A stretch of DNA of 64,000 nucleotides from Streptomyces seoulensis (GCF_022846655.1 NZ_AP025667.1:5183001-5247000), one strand, 5' to 3'; counted from the stretch's first letter, positions 42,882 through 54,737 are shown. Numbers and translations are program-made. Notes: generated from the letters alone by a model not told the origin.

Positions 42882-44513
42882 TCAGCCCATGTGCGGGTAG
42901 CCGTACTCGGTCGGCGGGACCAGCGTCTCCTTGATGGCGCGGGTCAGGGTCCAGCGCATCAGGTTCTGCGGGGCGCCGGCCTTGTCGTCGGTGCCGGAGG
43001 CGCGGCCGCCGCCGAAGGGCTGCTGGCCGACGACGGCGCCGGTCGACTTGTCGTTGATGTAGAAGTTGCCCGCCGCGTAGCGGAGCTTCTCCATCGTGTA
43101 CGCCGCCGCCGCGCGGTCACCCGAGATGACCGAGCCGGTGAGGGCGTAGTCCGAGACCGACTCCATCTGGGTCAGCATCTCGTCGTACTTGTCGTCCTCG
43201 TAGACGTGCACGGCAAGGATCGGGCCGAAGTACTCGGTGCGGAAGATCTCGTTGTCGGGGTCGGTGCACTCGATGACGGTCGGGCGGACGAAGTAGCCCA
43301 CCGCGTCGTCGTAGGAGCCGCCCGCGACGATGGTGCAGGTGGGGTCCTCGGCGGCGCGGTCGATGGCGGCCTTGTTCTTGGCGAAGGAGCGCTCGTCGAT
43401 GACCGCGCCCATGAAGTTGGACAGGTCGGTGACGTCGCCGACGGTCAGGCCGTCGATCTCGGCCGCGAACTCCTCCTTGAAACCGGAGTTCCAGATGGAG
43501 GCCGGGACGTAGGCGCGGGAGCTGGCCGAGCACTTCTGGCCCTGGTACTCGAAGGAGCCGCGGGTCAGCGCGGTCTTCAGCACGGCGCGGTCGGCGCTCG
43601 GGTGCGCGACGACGAAGTCCTTGCCGCCGGTCTCGCCGACCAGGCGCGGGTAGGCGCGGTACTTCTCGATGTTGTTGCCGACCGTCTTCCACAGGTACTG
43701 GAAGGTCTTGGTCGAGCCGGTGAAGTGGATGCCCGCGAGGTCGCGGTGCTCCAGGGCGACCTCGGAGACGGCGATGCCGTCGCCGGTGACCAGGTTGATG
43801 ACGCCCTTGGGCAGCCCGGCCTCCTCCAGCAGCTTCATCAGCAGCACGGCGGCGTGGGTCTGCGTCGGGGACGGCTTCCAGACCACCACGTTGCCCATGA
43901 GGGCGGGCGCGGTGGGCAGGTTGGCGGCGATGGCCGAGAAGTTGAACGGCGTGATCGCGTAGACGAAGCCCTCCAGCGGGCGGTGGTCCATGCGGTTCCA
44001 CACGCCCGGGGAGTTGGCCGGGGGCTGCTCGGCCAGGATCTGGCGGGCGTAGTGCACGTTGAAGCGCCAGAAGTCGACCAGCTCGCAGGGGCTGTCGATC
44101 TCGGCCTGCTGGGCGGTCTTGGACTGGCCCAGCATGGTGGAGGCGGCGATGGTCTCGCGCCAGGGGCCGGAGAGCAGCTCGGCGGCGCGCAGGATGATCG
44201 CGGCGCGGTCGTCGAAGGACATCGCGCGCCAGGCCGGGGCGGCGGCCAGGGCGGCGTCGATCGCGTCCTGGGCGTCCTCGCGGGTGGCGTTGCGCAGGGT
44301 GCCGAGCACGGCCTTGTGGTTGTGCGGCTGGACCACCTGGAAGGTCTCGCCGCCGCCCATCCGCTTCTCGCCGCCGATGGTCATCGGCAGGTCGACCGGG
44401 TTCTCGGCCAGCTCCTTGAGCTTGGCCTCCAGCCGGGCGCGCTCGGGGCTGCCGGGGGCGTAGCCGTGCACCGGCTCGTTGACGGGGGTGGGGACCTGGG
44501 TCACAGCGTCCAT
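42882..44513 (-). CDS. pruA: 1-pyrroline-5-carboxylate dehydrogenase
   Basis: A 543-residue aldehyde dehydrogenase that oxidises glutamate semialdehyde to glutamate in proline catabolism. The general base Glu is in LVGETGGKDFVV and the catalytic Cys in YQGQKCSASSRAY. The N-terminus includes VQPHNHKAVLGTLRNATREDAQDAID. It is preceded by the proline dehydrogenase gene after 39 bases, so the two form one operon. Confidence 0.95.
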   Translation of the reverse strand: MDAVTQVPTPVNEPVHGYAPGSPERARLEAKLKELAENPVDLPMTIGGEKRMGGGETFQVVQPHNHKAVLGTLRNATREDAQDAIDAALAAAPAWRAMSFDDRAAIILRAAELLSGPWRETIAASTMLGQSKTAQQAEIDSPCELVDFWRFNVHYARQILAEQPPANSPGVWNRMDHRPLEGFVYAITPFNFSAIAANLPTAPALMGNVVVWKPSPTQTHAAVLLMKLLEEAGLPKGVINLVTGDGIAVSEVALEHRDLAGIHFTGSTKTFQYLWKTVGNNIEKYRAYPRLVGETGGKDFVVAHPSADRAVLKTALTRGSFEYQGQKCSASSRAYVPASIWNSGFKEEFAAEIDGLTVGDVTDLSNFMGAVIDERSFAKNKAAIDRAAEDPTCTIVAGGSYDDAVGYFVRPTVIECTDPDNEIFRTEYFGPILAVHVYEDDKYDEMLTQMESVSDYALTGSVISGDRAAAAYTMEKLRYAAGNFYINDKSTGAVVGQQPFGGGRASGTDDKAGAPQNLMRWTLTRAIKETLVPPTEYGYPHMG

Positions 44514-44552
44514 GAGATCCGTAACTCCTTTACGTTGAGCGGGTGTTCGGGC

Positions 44553-45479
44553 TCAGCCCTTGGTGATCATGCTGCGTACGAAGAACTGGAGGTTCGCCGG
44601 CTTCTCGGCGAGACGGCGCATGAAATAGCCGTACCAGTCGGTGCCGTAGGCGGTGTAGACGCGCATACGGTGCCCCTCGGCCGCCAGCCGGAGGTGCTCG
44701 TCGCCCCGGATGCCGTAGAGCATCTGGAACTCGTACTCGTCGAGCTTACGGCCGGCGCGGTGCGCGAGTTCCTGGGCGATGGAGATGAGGCGGGGGTCGT
44801 GGCTCCCGATCATCGGGTACCCGGCGCCCTCCATCAGCGTCTTCAGGATGCGCACGTACGCCTTGTCGATCTCGTGCTTCTGCTGGTAGGCGACCTCGGC
44901 GGGCTCCTTGTAGGCGCCCTTGACCAGGCGGACGCGACTGCCGTCCTCGGCCAGGCGGCGGGCGTCGGCCTCGGTGCGGAACAGGTACGCCTGGATGACG
45001 CAGCCGGTCTGCGGGAAGTCCTTCCGCAGCTCCTCGTGGATGGCGAACATCGAGTCGAGGGTGGTGTGGTCCTCGGCGTCCAGCGTGACCGTGGTGCCGA
45101 TGGCGGCGGCGGCCTCGACGACCGGGCGGACGTTGGCGAGGGCCAGCTCGTGGCCGCCTTCCAGCGCCTGGCCGAACATGGAGAGCTTGACCGACATCTC
45201 GACCCGCTCGCCCAGTTCGAGCGCCCCCAGGTGGTCGACGAGCGCGAGGTAGGCGTCGCGGGCGGCGGCGGCCTGCTCGGGGGTGGTGATGTCCTCGCCG
45301 ACGACGTCCATCGTCAGCTCGAGCCCCTTGGCAGTGAGGTCCGCGATGATCGGGACGATGTCGTCCACGGTCTCGCCGGGGATGAACCGGTCGACGACCT
45401 GCTTGGTCACCGGGGCGGCAGAGATCAGACGACGCATCCGGTCGCTGCGCGAGGCGGCGAGAATCACGGGACCCAGCAC
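44553..45479 (-). CDS. putA: Proline dehydrogenase (monofunctional)
   Basis: A 308-residue FAD enzyme that oxidises proline to pyrroline-5-carboxylate. It carries the ProDH signatures (SVKLSMFGQALEGG, YPMIGSHDPRLI, the C-terminal TAYGTDWYGYFMRRLAEKPAN with the two substrate-binding arginines). I took GTG 45479 because GGAGG precedes it. It is divergent from a PucR-type regulator, which probably senses proline or a related signal. Confidence 0.93.
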   Translation of the reverse strand: MLGPVILAASRSDRMRRLISAAPVTKQVVDRFIPGETVDDIVPIIADLTAKGLELTMDVVGEDITTPEQAAAARDAYLALVDHLGALELGERVEMSVKLSMFGQALEGGHELALANVRPVVEAAAAIGTTVTLDAEDHTTLDSMFAIHEELRKDFPQTGCVIQAYLFRTEADARRLAEDGSRVRLVKGAYKEPAEVAYQQKHEIDKAYVRILKTLMEGAGYPMIGSHDPRLISIAQELAHRAGRKLDEYEFQMLYGIRGDEHLRLAAEGHRMRVYTAYGTDWYGYFMRRLAEKPANLQFFVRSMITKG

Positions 45480-45663
45480 GGGGCACCTCCACAACAAAAG
45501 CACCGAAGACGGCCGGGACCCGACGATTCGGGGACGGCACGGAGAACCACCGTGAAACCTAGGGATCTCTTCGATGGTCGGCCATCGACAGACGTCACGC
45601 ATCCGATCACCGGTTCTCAGACAGATGTATGAAGCCGCCTCGGAAATGCGGCAGAATGCCCGG

Positions 45664-46839
45664 GTGGCGGCCGATTACAGAGATGACTACCAGGAGCTGG
45701 TGGACGAGATCTCGGAGCTGCTGGGCGCCCCGGCGACCCTGGAGAACCGGGACTTCGAGCTGATCGCCTTCGGGGCGTACGACAGCGAGGGCGAGCTCGA
45801 TCCCACCGCGCTGGACCCGGTGCGCGCCCGTTCGATCCTGACGCGGCGCTCGACCGCGGCGGTGCGGTCGTGGTTCGAGGGCTTCGGCATCACCCGCGCG
45901 ACCGAGCCGGTCCGCATCCCGCCGACCCCGGAGGCGGGCGTCTACCGGGGCCGGATCTGCCTGCCGGTACGCCATCGGGGTGTCGTCCTCGGCTATGTCT
46001 GGCTGCTGGACGACGATCCCGGACCGAGCGACGCCCAACTGGCCGCCGCCATGCCGGTGACCGGGCGGATCGGCGCGCTCCTCGCCGACGAGGCGCGGGC
46101 CGGGGCGGGGCTCGGCCGGGAGCTGCGGGCGGTGCTCACGGCGGAGGACGGCTGGCAGCGGGACATGGCCGTCACCGAACTGCGGACCGCGCTGGGCCAG
46201 CGCGCCGACGGCCCGCACACCGTGGTCTGCGTCGCCCCCTGGTTCTCCGCCGACCCCGACGACGCCCCCTCGGTGCGCACCGTCCCGCACGCCACCGCGC
46301 TGTGCACGGTGCCGTGGGGCGCGACGGCGCAGAGCCTCGCGGTGCTGGTGCGGCTGCGCAGCACGGAGGTGACGGCCCCGGCGCTGGTGGCCGCCGCGCG
46401 GCTGGTGAAGGAGGCGGAGGGCGCCGTGGTCGGGGTGGGGGTCGGTGAACCCCGCGCCGGGCTGGCCGAGTTGGGCACGGTGTGGCAGGAGGCGTCGGCG
46501 TCGGCGCGGGCCGCGCTGGCCGAGCCGAGGTTCGCGCCGGTGGCCGAGTGGCGGGGCATCGGCCCGTACCGGCTGCTGTCCGCGCTGCCGCCGAGGTCGG
46601 CCCTGGACCCGGTGGCGGCCGAGCTGCTCTCCCCCGCCCACCAGGAGCTGGCCCGCACCGCCGAGGTCTACCTCGACCGCGCGGGCCAGGCGGGCCGCGC
46701 CGCGGCCGAGCTGGGCATCCACCGCCAGACGCTGTACTACCGGCTGGGCCGCGTGGAGCGCCTGACCGGGCTGGACCTGGACGACGGCGAGGACCGGCTG
46801 CTGCTCCACATGGCGCTGAAGCGGGCGCGGCTGGGCTGA
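45664..46839 (+). CDS. PucR-type helix-turn-helix regulator of proline use
   Basis: About 391 residues. The N-terminus ([34 protein letters not shown]) fits a regulator that senses ligand. The C-terminus ends with a PucR-like HTH ([41 protein letters not shown]). The start is uncertain: GTG 45664 gives [14 protein letters not shown] 45646 and ATG 45625 are also in frame. It lies divergently beside putA-pruA, which suggests control of that operon. Confidence 0.82.
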   Translation: MAADYRDDYQELVDEISELLGAPATLENRDFELIAFGAYDSEGELDPTALDPVRARSILTRRSTAAVRSWFEGFGITRATEPVRIPPTPEAGVYRGRICLPVRHRGVVLGYVWLLDDDPGPSDAQLAAAMPVTGRIGALLADEARAGAGLGRELRAVLTAEDGWQRDMAVTELRTALGQRADGPHTVVCVAPWFSADPDDAPSVRTVPHATALCTVPWGATAQSLAVLVRLRSTEVTAPALVAAARLVKEAEGAVVGVGVGEPRAGLAELGTVWQEASASARAALAEPRFAPVAEWRGIGPYRLLSALPPRSALDPVAAELLSPAHQELARTAEVYLDRAGQAGRAAAELGIHRQTLYYRLGRVERLTGLDLDDGEDRLLLHMALKRARLG

Positions 46840-46843
46840 GCGG

Positions 46844-47437
46844 TCAGCCCTTGCCGACGCCCTCGATGACCTGGCGGAGGCCGGCGGTGAGCGCGTCCGC
46901 GTCGGGGGCGGACCCGGGGTCGAAGGTCCACTGGCCGATGAGACCGGTCATCAGCGTCAGGTAGAAGCGGCCGAGGGTGTCGGCGGTCTCGTCGGTGACC
47001 TCCTCCTCCGGCACGCCCGTGAGCAGTGCGACGAGGCCGCGCCCGCCCTCGCGCTGCTCGCGGCCCAGGTAGGCGCGGACCTCGGGGAGTTCGATGGTCA
47101 TGACCTCCATGCTGAGCCGGAAGACCGAACCGGGCTCCCGCATGGTGTCGACGATGTTCGACCACACCCAGTGGAAGCGCTCCAGCGAGCCGGGCTCCCC
47201 CTCGGGCTCCGCCCCGCCGAAGGTGTCCCCGGCCTCCTCCACCAGCGCCACGTACGCCTGCGCGAGCAGGGCGTCCTTGGAGCCGTAGTGGTAGCCGATG
47301 GAGGCCAGGTTGGTGCCCGACTCCTTCACGATGTCGCGCGCGGTGGTCCGGGCGAACCCCTTCGCCAGCAGGCAGCGCTTGGCGCCTTCGAGCAGATCCT
47401 CACGGTGTCCCATGCCGGTCAGCGTACCCCTGTCCAT
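46844..47437 (-). CDS. TetR-family repressor
   Basis: A 197-residue regulator. The N-terminal HTH (EDLLEGAKRCLLAKGFARTTARDIVKESGTNLASIGYHYGSKDALL) is followed by a TetR ligand domain. ATG 47437 is chosen because AGGA lies 7 bases upstream; ATG 47413 is alternative. It sits next to a divergent MFS exporter and is its likely repressor. Palindromes lie in the intergenic DNA. Confidence 0.88.
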   Translation of the reverse strand: MDRGTLTGMGHREDLLEGAKRCLLAKGFARTTARDIVKESGTNLASIGYHYGSKDALLAQAYVALVEEAGDTFGGAEPEGEPGSLERFHWVWSNIVDTMREPGSVFRLSMEVMTIELPEVRAYLGREQREGGRGLVALLTGVPEEEVTDETADTLGRFYLTLMTGLIGQWTFDPGSAPDADALTAGLRQVIEGVGKG

Positions 47438-47441
47438 ACAA

Positions 47442-47480
47442 GCGTCCTAGACGCATGACTTATACGTCTGTTCTAGACAG
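47442..47480. promoter_or_regulatory. Candidate TetR operators in the efflux promoter
   Basis: GCGTC-CTA-GACGC (47442-47454) is a perfect palindrome. CTGTTCTAGACAG (47468-47480), around TCTAGA, is a second, nearly symmetric site. Both lie in the 72 bases between the divergent TetR and MFS genes. Confidence 0.55.
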
Positions 47481-47509
47481 GCGTTTAATACACGCGTACA
47501 TTCCTCGGC

Positions 47510-49039
47510 ATGGCGAACCCGACGAGCACCACCCCGACTCCCGTCCAGGTACCGCCCGTTCGGGCCGGACGGCGTGAATGGACCGCGCTGGGCGTGCTGA
47601 TGCTGCCGCTGCTGCTGGTCTCGATGGACGTGTCCGTGCTGTACTTCGCCACCCCGGCGATCAGCGCCGACCTCCGCCCGACCGGCACCCAGCAGCTCTG
47701 GATCTTCGACGTCTACGGCTTCGTCCTCGCCGGACTGCTGATGACGATGGGCGCCCTCGGCGACCGCTTCGGCAGCCGTCGGCTCCTGCTGGCGGGGGCC
47801 GCCGCCTTCGGCGCCGCCTCCGTCCTCGCCGCCTACGCCGACAGCGCCACCACCCTGATCGCGGCCCGCGCGGTCCTCGGCGTCGGCGGGGCCACCCTGA
47901 TGCCGTCCACCATGGCGCTGCTGCGCACGATGTTCACCGACCCCGCCCAGCGGGCGAAGGCGATCGGACTGTGGTCCGGGGTGATGACCGGCGGCATCGC
48001 GCTGGGCTCGGTGATGAGCGGGGTGCTGGTGGAGCACTTCTGGTGGGGCTCGGTCTTCCTGGTCAACCTGCCCGCGATGCTCCTGCTCCTGATCCTCGGC
48101 CCGTTCCTGCTCCCCGAGTCCCGGAACCCCTCCCCCGGCCGCTTCGACTGGATCAGCGTCCCGCTCTCACTGGCCGCCGTGCTCCCGGTGATCTACGGCC
48201 TGAAGGAGATCCCGTCCGAGGGCTGGCACGTGCGGTACGTGATGTCGGTGACGGTCGGCCTGCTCTTCGCCGCGCTCTTCGTCCACCGCCAGCGCACCGC
48301 CGCCTCCCCTTTGGTGCCGCCCGCGCTCCTGCGGAACCGGGGCTTCACCCCGGCCGTGGCGCTGACCCTGGTGTCCGCGTTCGGCATGATGGGCTCGGCG
48401 ATCTTCACCACGCAGTACCTCCAGTCCGTGCTGGGCAAGAGCCCGCTGTCGGCCGCGCTGTGGAGCCTGCTGCCCTCGGTGCTGATCGGGGTCGCCGGAC
48501 CGGTGACGGCCGCGCTGGTCGCACGGGGCGTGGACCGGGGCCGGGTGGTCGCCGCCGGGTTCGCGGTCTCCGCGGCCGGGTACGGGCTGCTCGCGCTCAC
48601 CGGTACCGGCTCGCTGTGGCTGCTGCTGGCCGGGGCCGGGGTGCTGGCGTGCGGGGCGGTGATGGTGCTGTCCCAGCTCACCGACCTGGCCATGAGCAGC
48701 GCCCCGGCGGAGCGGGCGGGCACCGCCTCGTCCCTGCTGGAGACGGCCACGGAGTTCGGCGGGGCGCTGGGCATGGCGGTGCTCGGCTCGGTCGGCACGG
48801 CCCTCTACCGTCACCGGATGCCGTCCGGCGCACCGGCGGAGGCCCGCGAGACCCTGGGCGGCGCGCTGGTCACCGCCGCCCGGCTGCCCGGCCGGTCCGG
48901 CGAGGCGCTGCTCGCCTCGGCGCGGGAGGCGTTCACCTCCGGGATGCACGCGGCGGCACTCGCCGGGGCGGTCGTGCTGGTGCTCGCCGCGATCGGCGCC
49001 GCGCTGACCCTGGCCGGGCGGGACGCGAAGCAGCCGTAG
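47510..49039 (+). CDS. MFS drug/proton antiporter (DHA2 type)
   Basis: A 509-residue efflux protein with about 14 membrane segments, similar to QacA/EmrB-type exporters. Motifs are SMDVSVLYFATPAISADL at the first segment, TMGALGDRFGSRRLLLAG after the second and AARAVLGVGGATLMPSTMALL around the fourth. Substrate unknown, likely antibiotics or lipophilic cations. No ribosome site stands out before the ATG. It is controlled, by inference, by the adjacent TetR. Confidence 0.93.
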   Translation: MANPTSTTPTPVQVPPVRAGRREWTALGVLMLPLLLVSMDVSVLYFATPAISADLRPTGTQQLWIFDVYGFVLAGLLMTMGALGDRFGSRRLLLAGAAAFGAASVLAAYADSATTLIAARAVLGVGGATLMPSTMALLRTMFTDPAQRAKAIGLWSGVMTGGIALGSVMSGVLVEHFWWGSVFLVNLPAMLLLLILGPFLLPESRNPSPGRFDWISVPLSLAAVLPVIYGLKEIPSEGWHVRYVMSVTVGLLFAALFVHRQRTAASPLVPPALLRNRGFTPAVALTLVSAFGMMGSAIFTTQYLQSVLGKSPLSAALWSLLPSVLIGVAGPVTAALVARGVDRGRVVAAGFAVSAAGYGLLALTGTGSLWLLLAGAGVLACGAVMVLSQLTDLAMSSAPAERAGTASSLLETATEFGGALGMAVLGSVGTALYRHRMPSGAPAEARETLGGALVTAARLPGRSGEALLASAREAFTSGMHAAALAGAVVLVLAAIGAALTLAGRDAKQP

Positions 49040-49043
49040 AACG

Positions 49044-49087
49044 CCGGAGCGCCGGGCGGCCCGAAGAGGGTCCGCCCGGCGCTCCGG
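49044..49087. terminator. Bidirectional terminator
   Basis: A 16-bp perfect stem (CCGGAGCGCCGGGCGG and its complement) with a 12-base loop, between the convergent MFS and serA genes. Confidence 0.87.
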
Positions 49088-49104
49088 TGCGTGCGGGGTG
49101 CGGA

Positions 49105-50706
49105 TCAGTCCAGGTTCACCGAGCGGGCGGCGGTCGCGCCGATCTCCTCGGCCAGCTCGGTCAGCGTGGCGGGCGACACCGTGTCGTCCACGGTGAGGAC
49201 GGCCAGCGCCTCACCGCCGGCGGTGGACCGGGCCACCTGCATACCGGCGATGTTGATGCCCGACTCGCCGAGGACCCGGCCGACGGTGCCGACGACACCG
49301 GGACGGTCCTCGTAGCGCAGGACGACCATGTGCTCGGCGAGGGCGAGGTCCACGTCGTAGTCGCCGACCGCGACGATCTTCTGGACGTGCTTGGGACCGG
49401 CGAGCGTGCCGGAGACCGACACCTCCTCGCCACCGGCCAGGGTGCCGCGCACGGTGACCACGTTGCGGTGGTCGGCCGACTCGGAGCTGGTGGTCAGGCG
49501 GACCTCGACACCGCGCTCCTGCGCGAACAGCGGGGCGTTGACGTAGGAGACCGTCTCGTCCACCACGTCCTCGAACACGCCCTTGAGCGCGGAGAGTTCG
49601 AGCACCTTCACGTCGTGCTGGGTGATCTCGCCGTACACCTCGACGTCGAGGCGGACCGCGACCTCGCCCGCGAGGGCGGTGAAGATGCGGCCGAGGCGCT
49701 CGGCGAGCGGCAGACCGGGCTTCACGTCCTCGGCGATGACACCGCCCTGGACGTTGACCGCGTCCGGCACCAGCTCACCGGCGAGGGCGAGGCGCACCGA
49801 ACGGGCCACCGCGATGCCCGCCTTCTCCTGGGCCTCGTCGGTGGAGGCGCCCAGGTGCGGGGTGCAGACCACCTGGTCCAGCTCGAAGAGCGGGGAGTCG
49901 GTGCACGGCTCCTTGGCGTAGACGTCGAGACCGGCGCCCGCGACCCGGCCCTCCTTCAGCGCCGCGTACAGCGCGGCCTCGTCGACGATGCCGCCGCGCG
50001 CGGCGTTGACGATGCGCACGGTCGGCTTGACCTTGCGCAGCGCCTCGTCGCCGATCAGGCCGAGGGTCTCGGGGGTCTTGGGCAGGTGGACGGTGATGAA
50101 GTCGGAGACCTCGAGCAGCTCGTCCAGCGACAGCACCTTGACGCCCATCTGCGCGGCCCGCGCGGGCTGCACGTAGGGGTCGTAGGCGACGACCTTCATG
50201 CCGAAGGCCGACATCCGCTGGGCGACCAGCGCGCCGATGCGGCCGAGGCCGACGACGCCGAGGGTCTTCTCGGCCAGCTCGACGCCGGTGTACTTGCTGC
50301 GCTTCCACTCGCCGTTCTTGAGGGCGGTGTTGGCCTGCGGGATGTTGCGCGCGCTGGCCACGAGCAGACCGCAGGCCAGTTCGGCGGCGGTGACGATGTT
50401 GGAGGTGGGGGCGTTGACGACCATCACGCCGGCCTTGGTGGCGGCGGATACGTCGACGTTGTCCAGGCCGACGCCGGCTCGTGCGACGACCTTCAGATTC
50501 TTGGCCGCGGCGATCGCCTCGGCGTCGACCTTGGTCGCGGAGCGGACGAGAATCGCGTCCACGTCCGCGATGGCGGGCAGCAGTTCGGCGCGGTCGGCTC
50601 CGTTGCAGTGCCGGATCTCGAAGTCCGGGCCGAGTGCGTCCACGGTCGCGGGCGACAGCTCTTCTGCGATGAGTACCGTGGCTTTTCGACTGGGGTACGA
50701 GCTCAC
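49105..50706 (-). CDS. serA: D-3-phosphoglycerate dehydrogenase
   Basis: A 533-residue enzyme of the first step of serine synthesis. The N-terminal catalytic domain has VGLGRIGALVAQRM (NAD fold), RIVNAARGGIVDE (active Arg) and TPHLGAST (active His). An intervening domain and a C-terminal ACT domain (DRPGVVGTVGRVLGESGINIAGMQVARS) can bind serine as feedback inhibitor. The start is GTG 50706 with GAGGAC. It lies downstream of ilvC, after a terminator. Confidence 0.95.
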   Translation of the reverse strand: MSSYPSRKATVLIAEELSPATVDALGPDFEIRHCNGADRAELLPAIADVDAILVRSATKVDAEAIAAAKNLKVVARAGVGLDNVDVSAATKAGVMVVNAPTSNIVTAAELACGLLVASARNIPQANTALKNGEWKRSKYTGVELAEKTLGVVGLGRIGALVAQRMSAFGMKVVAYDPYVQPARAAQMGVKVLSLDELLEVSDFITVHLPKTPETLGLIGDEALRKVKPTVRIVNAARGGIVDEAALYAALKEGRVAGAGLDVYAKEPCTDSPLFELDQVVCTPHLGASTDEAQEKAGIAVARSVRLALAGELVPDAVNVQGGVIAEDVKPGLPLAERLGRIFTALAGEVAVRLDVEVYGEITQHDVKVLELSALKGVFEDVVDETVSYVNAPLFAQERGVEVRLTTSSESADHRNVVTVRGTLAGGEEVSVSGTLAGPKHVQKIVAVGDYDVDLALAEHMVVLRYEDRPGVVGTVGRVLGESGINIAGMQVARSTAGGEALAVLTVDDTVSPATLTELAEEIGATAARSVNLD

Positions 50707-50915
50707 GTGAGTCCTCACAAGTCCATTGCGGACGGCCGTCCCGACGGCCGCTGGCGGTGGAGGGGTGCTAGCCGCGTGGAAGACGCACGACACTGTGGGC
50801 CTGACGCGTTTGTTGTGCAGTGTAGTGGCGCGCGGGCCGGGGACCTCTGCCGCTACGGAAGGATCACCCGGACGGGAAGCTCCATTTCGTACGGTTCCCC
50901 CGCCCGGTCGGCGCG

Positions 50916-50962
50916 GCGTGCCGTGGCGGCACCCCCGGCGAGGGGGCGCCGCCACGGCACGC
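50916..50962 (-). terminator. Terminator after ilvC
   Basis: A 15-bp perfect stem (GCGTGCCGTGGCGGC and its complement) with a 17-base loop, just past the ilvC stop. Confidence 0.85.
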
Positions 50963-50968
50963 TCCGGC

Positions 50969-52602
<1,634 letters not shown>

Positions 52603-52634
52603 GTGTCGTGGTCTCTCTCGCTCGAATCCTGTTG

Positions 52635-54491
52635 TCAGTCCTGGTCGCCGTCGCCGAAGTCGGGGCGCACGCCCCGCGCGGCCATGACCTCGTCGTTGGA
52701 GGTCCCGGCGGCGACCATCGGCCACACCATCGCGTCCTCGTGGACGATGAAGTCGACGACGACCGGACGGTCGTTGATCGCGTTCGCCTCCTCGATGACC
52801 TTGTCCAGGTCCTCGGGGCGCTCGCAGCGGATGGCGTGGCAGCCCATCGCCTCCGACAGCTTGACGAAGTCGGGCACGCGCGTGCCGGCGCCGGGGCCCG
52901 TGGGTCCGTCGGGGCCGGAGTGCAGGACGGTGTTGGAGTAGCGCTGGTTGTAGAACAGCGTCTGCCACTGGCGGACCATGCCGAGGGCGCCGTTGTTGAT
53001 GATGGCGACCTTGATCGGGATGTTGTTCAGGGCGCAGGTGGTCAGTTCCTGATTGGTCATCTGGAAGCAGCCGTCGCCGTCGATCGCCCAGACCGTACGG
53101 CCGGGCTGTCCGGCCTTGGCGCCCATCGCGGCCGGGACCGCGTACCCCATGGTCCCGGCGCCGCCGGAGTTGAGCCAGGTCGCGGGCTGCTCGTACTGGA
53201 TGAAGTGGGCGGCCCACATCTGGTGCTGGCCGACGCCCGCCGTGAAGATCGTGTCGTCGGGGGCGAGCTGCCCGATGCGCTCGATGACCGCCTGCGGGGA
53301 GAGCGAGCCGTCCCCGGGCGTCTCGTAGCCGAGCGGATAGGTCTCCCGCCAGCGGTTCAGGTCGCTCCACCAGGCGCTGTGGTCGCCCTGGTGGCCCTCG
53401 CTGTGCTCCTTCTGCACGGCCTGGATCAGGTCGGCGAGCACCTCGCGGGCGTCGCCCACGATCGGCACGTCGGCCTCGCGGTTCTTGCCGATCTCGGCCG
53501 GGTCGATGTCGGCGTGCACGATCTTGGCGTAGGGGGCGAAGCTGTCCAGCTTGCCGGTGACGCGGTCGTCGAAGCGGGCGCCGAGGGCGACGATCAGGTC
53601 GGCCTTCTGCAGCGCGGTGACGGCGGTGACCGAGCCGTGCATGCCGGGCATGCCCACGTGCTGCGGGTGGCTGTCGGGGAAGGCGCCGAGTGCCATCAGC
53701 GTGGTGGTGACGGGGGCGCCGGTCAGCTCGGCGAGGACCTTCAGCTCGGCGGTGGCGCCGGCCTTGAGCACGCCGCCGCCGACGTAGAGGATCGGACGGC
53801 GGGCGCCGGTGATGAGCTTGGCGGCCTCGCGGATCTGCTTGGCGTGCGGCTTGGTCACCGGGCGGTAGCCGGGCAGGTCGGTCTGGGGCGGCCAGGAGAA
53901 GGTTGTCCGCGCCTGGAGGATGTCCTTGGGGATGTCGACGAGGACCGGGCCGGGGCGGCCGGTCGAGGCGATGTGGAACGCCTCCGCGATCGTCCGCGGG
54001 ATGTCCTCGGCCTTGGTGACCAGGAAGCTGTGCTTGGTGATCGGCATGGAGATGCCGACGATGTCGGCCTCCTGGAAGGCGTCCGTGCCGATCGCCTTGG
54101 AGACGACCTGGCCGGTGATCGCGACCAGCGGCACCGAGTCCATGTTGGCGTCGGCGATCGGGGTGACCAGGTTGGTGGCACCGGGGCCCGAAGTCGCCAT
54201 GCAGACACCGACCTTGCCGGTGGCCTGCGCGTACCCGGTGGCCGCGTGACCCGCGCCCTGCTCGTGCCGGACCAGCACATGGCGCACCCGGGTGGAGTCC
54301 ATCAGCGGGTCGTACGCGGGAAGGATCGTGCCCCCGGGAATGCCGAATACGGTGTCGACCCCGACCTCCTCGAGCGAGCGGATGAGGGACTGCGCACCCG
54401 TGACGTGCTCGACGGGGGCGGAGTGCTGTCCTCCGGATCGGGGCCGCGGCTGCGGATGGTGGGCCCCGGTGGCCTGCTCGGTCATCGTCAT
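52635..54491 (-). CDS. ilvB: Acetolactate synthase catalytic subunit
   Basis: A 618-residue thiamine-diphosphate enzyme that makes acetolactate or acetohydroxybutyrate. The catalytic Glu region is [14 protein letters not shown]; the FAD domain lies centrally; the ThDP motif is [35 protein letters not shown]. The start is ATG 54491, with a second ATG two codons later. It is preceded by an attenuation leader. Confidence 0.96.
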   Translation of the reverse strand: MTMTEQATGAHHPQPRPRSGGQHSAPVEHVTGAQSLIRSLEEVGVDTVFGIPGGTILPAYDPLMDSTRVRHVLVRHEQGAGHAATGYAQATGKVGVCMATSGPGATNLVTPIADANMDSVPLVAITGQVVSKAIGTDAFQEADIVGISMPITKHSFLVTKAEDIPRTIAEAFHIASTGRPGPVLVDIPKDILQARTTFSWPPQTDLPGYRPVTKPHAKQIREAAKLITGARRPILYVGGGVLKAGATAELKVLAELTGAPVTTTLMALGAFPDSHPQHVGMPGMHGSVTAVTALQKADLIVALGARFDDRVTGKLDSFAPYAKIVHADIDPAEIGKNREADVPIVGDAREVLADLIQAVQKEHSEGHQGDHSAWWSDLNRWRETYPLGYETPGDGSLSPQAVIERIGQLAPDDTIFTAGVGQHQMWAAHFIQYEQPATWLNSGGAGTMGYAVPAAMGAKAGQPGRTVWAIDGDGCFQMTNQELTTCALNNIPIKVAIINNGALGMVRQWQTLFYNQRYSNTVLHSGPDGPTGPGAGTRVPDFVKLSEAMGCHAIRCERPEDLDKVIEEANAINDRPVVVDFIVHEDAMVWPMVAAGTSNDEVMAARGVRPDFGDGDQD

Positions 54492-54552
54492 TCTCTTCTC
54501 GAGCTTGAGGGTTTGCGAGGTTCGGGCGGTGCGGATGCGGAGCGGGGGGCCG

Positions 54553-54608
54553 CACGAGGGTCACTCGTGCAACAAAAAACCCCTCGTGCCGCAAGGGCAA
54601 GCGAGGGG
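54553..54608 (-). terminator. Attenuator terminator before ilvB
   Basis: On the minus strand CCCCTCG, an inner TGCC/GGCA stem, and CGAGGGG are followed by TTTTTTG (54580-54608). A second hairpin, CACGAG/CTCGTG (54553-54570), lies just beyond. Position between the leader peptide and ilvB fits a classical attenuator. Confidence 0.88.
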
Positions 54609-54662
54609 AGCGCGTCGGTGGAGGTGCTGGGATTTCCGGACGGTGTCCGGTCGAGCCCCAGG

Positions 54663-54704
54663 TCAGCCGACGCGCTTTCCAAGTACGAGAATTCGGGTGC
54701 GCAT
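54663..54704 (-). CDS. ilv operon leader peptide
   Basis: A 13-residue leader peptide, MRTRILVLGKRVG, with GAGGG just upstream of its ATG at 54704. Five of the thirteen residues are Ile, Leu or Val, including the run ILVL. It is followed by the terminator at 54580-54608 and then ilvB. Ribosome stalling at these codons when branched-chain tRNAs are uncharged would favour readthrough. This is the classical attenuation logic for ilv operons. Confidence 0.87.
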   Translation of the reverse strand: MRTRILVLGKRVG

Positions 54705-54737
54705 GGCACTGACCCTCCCCCCGGCGCGCACCATGTG

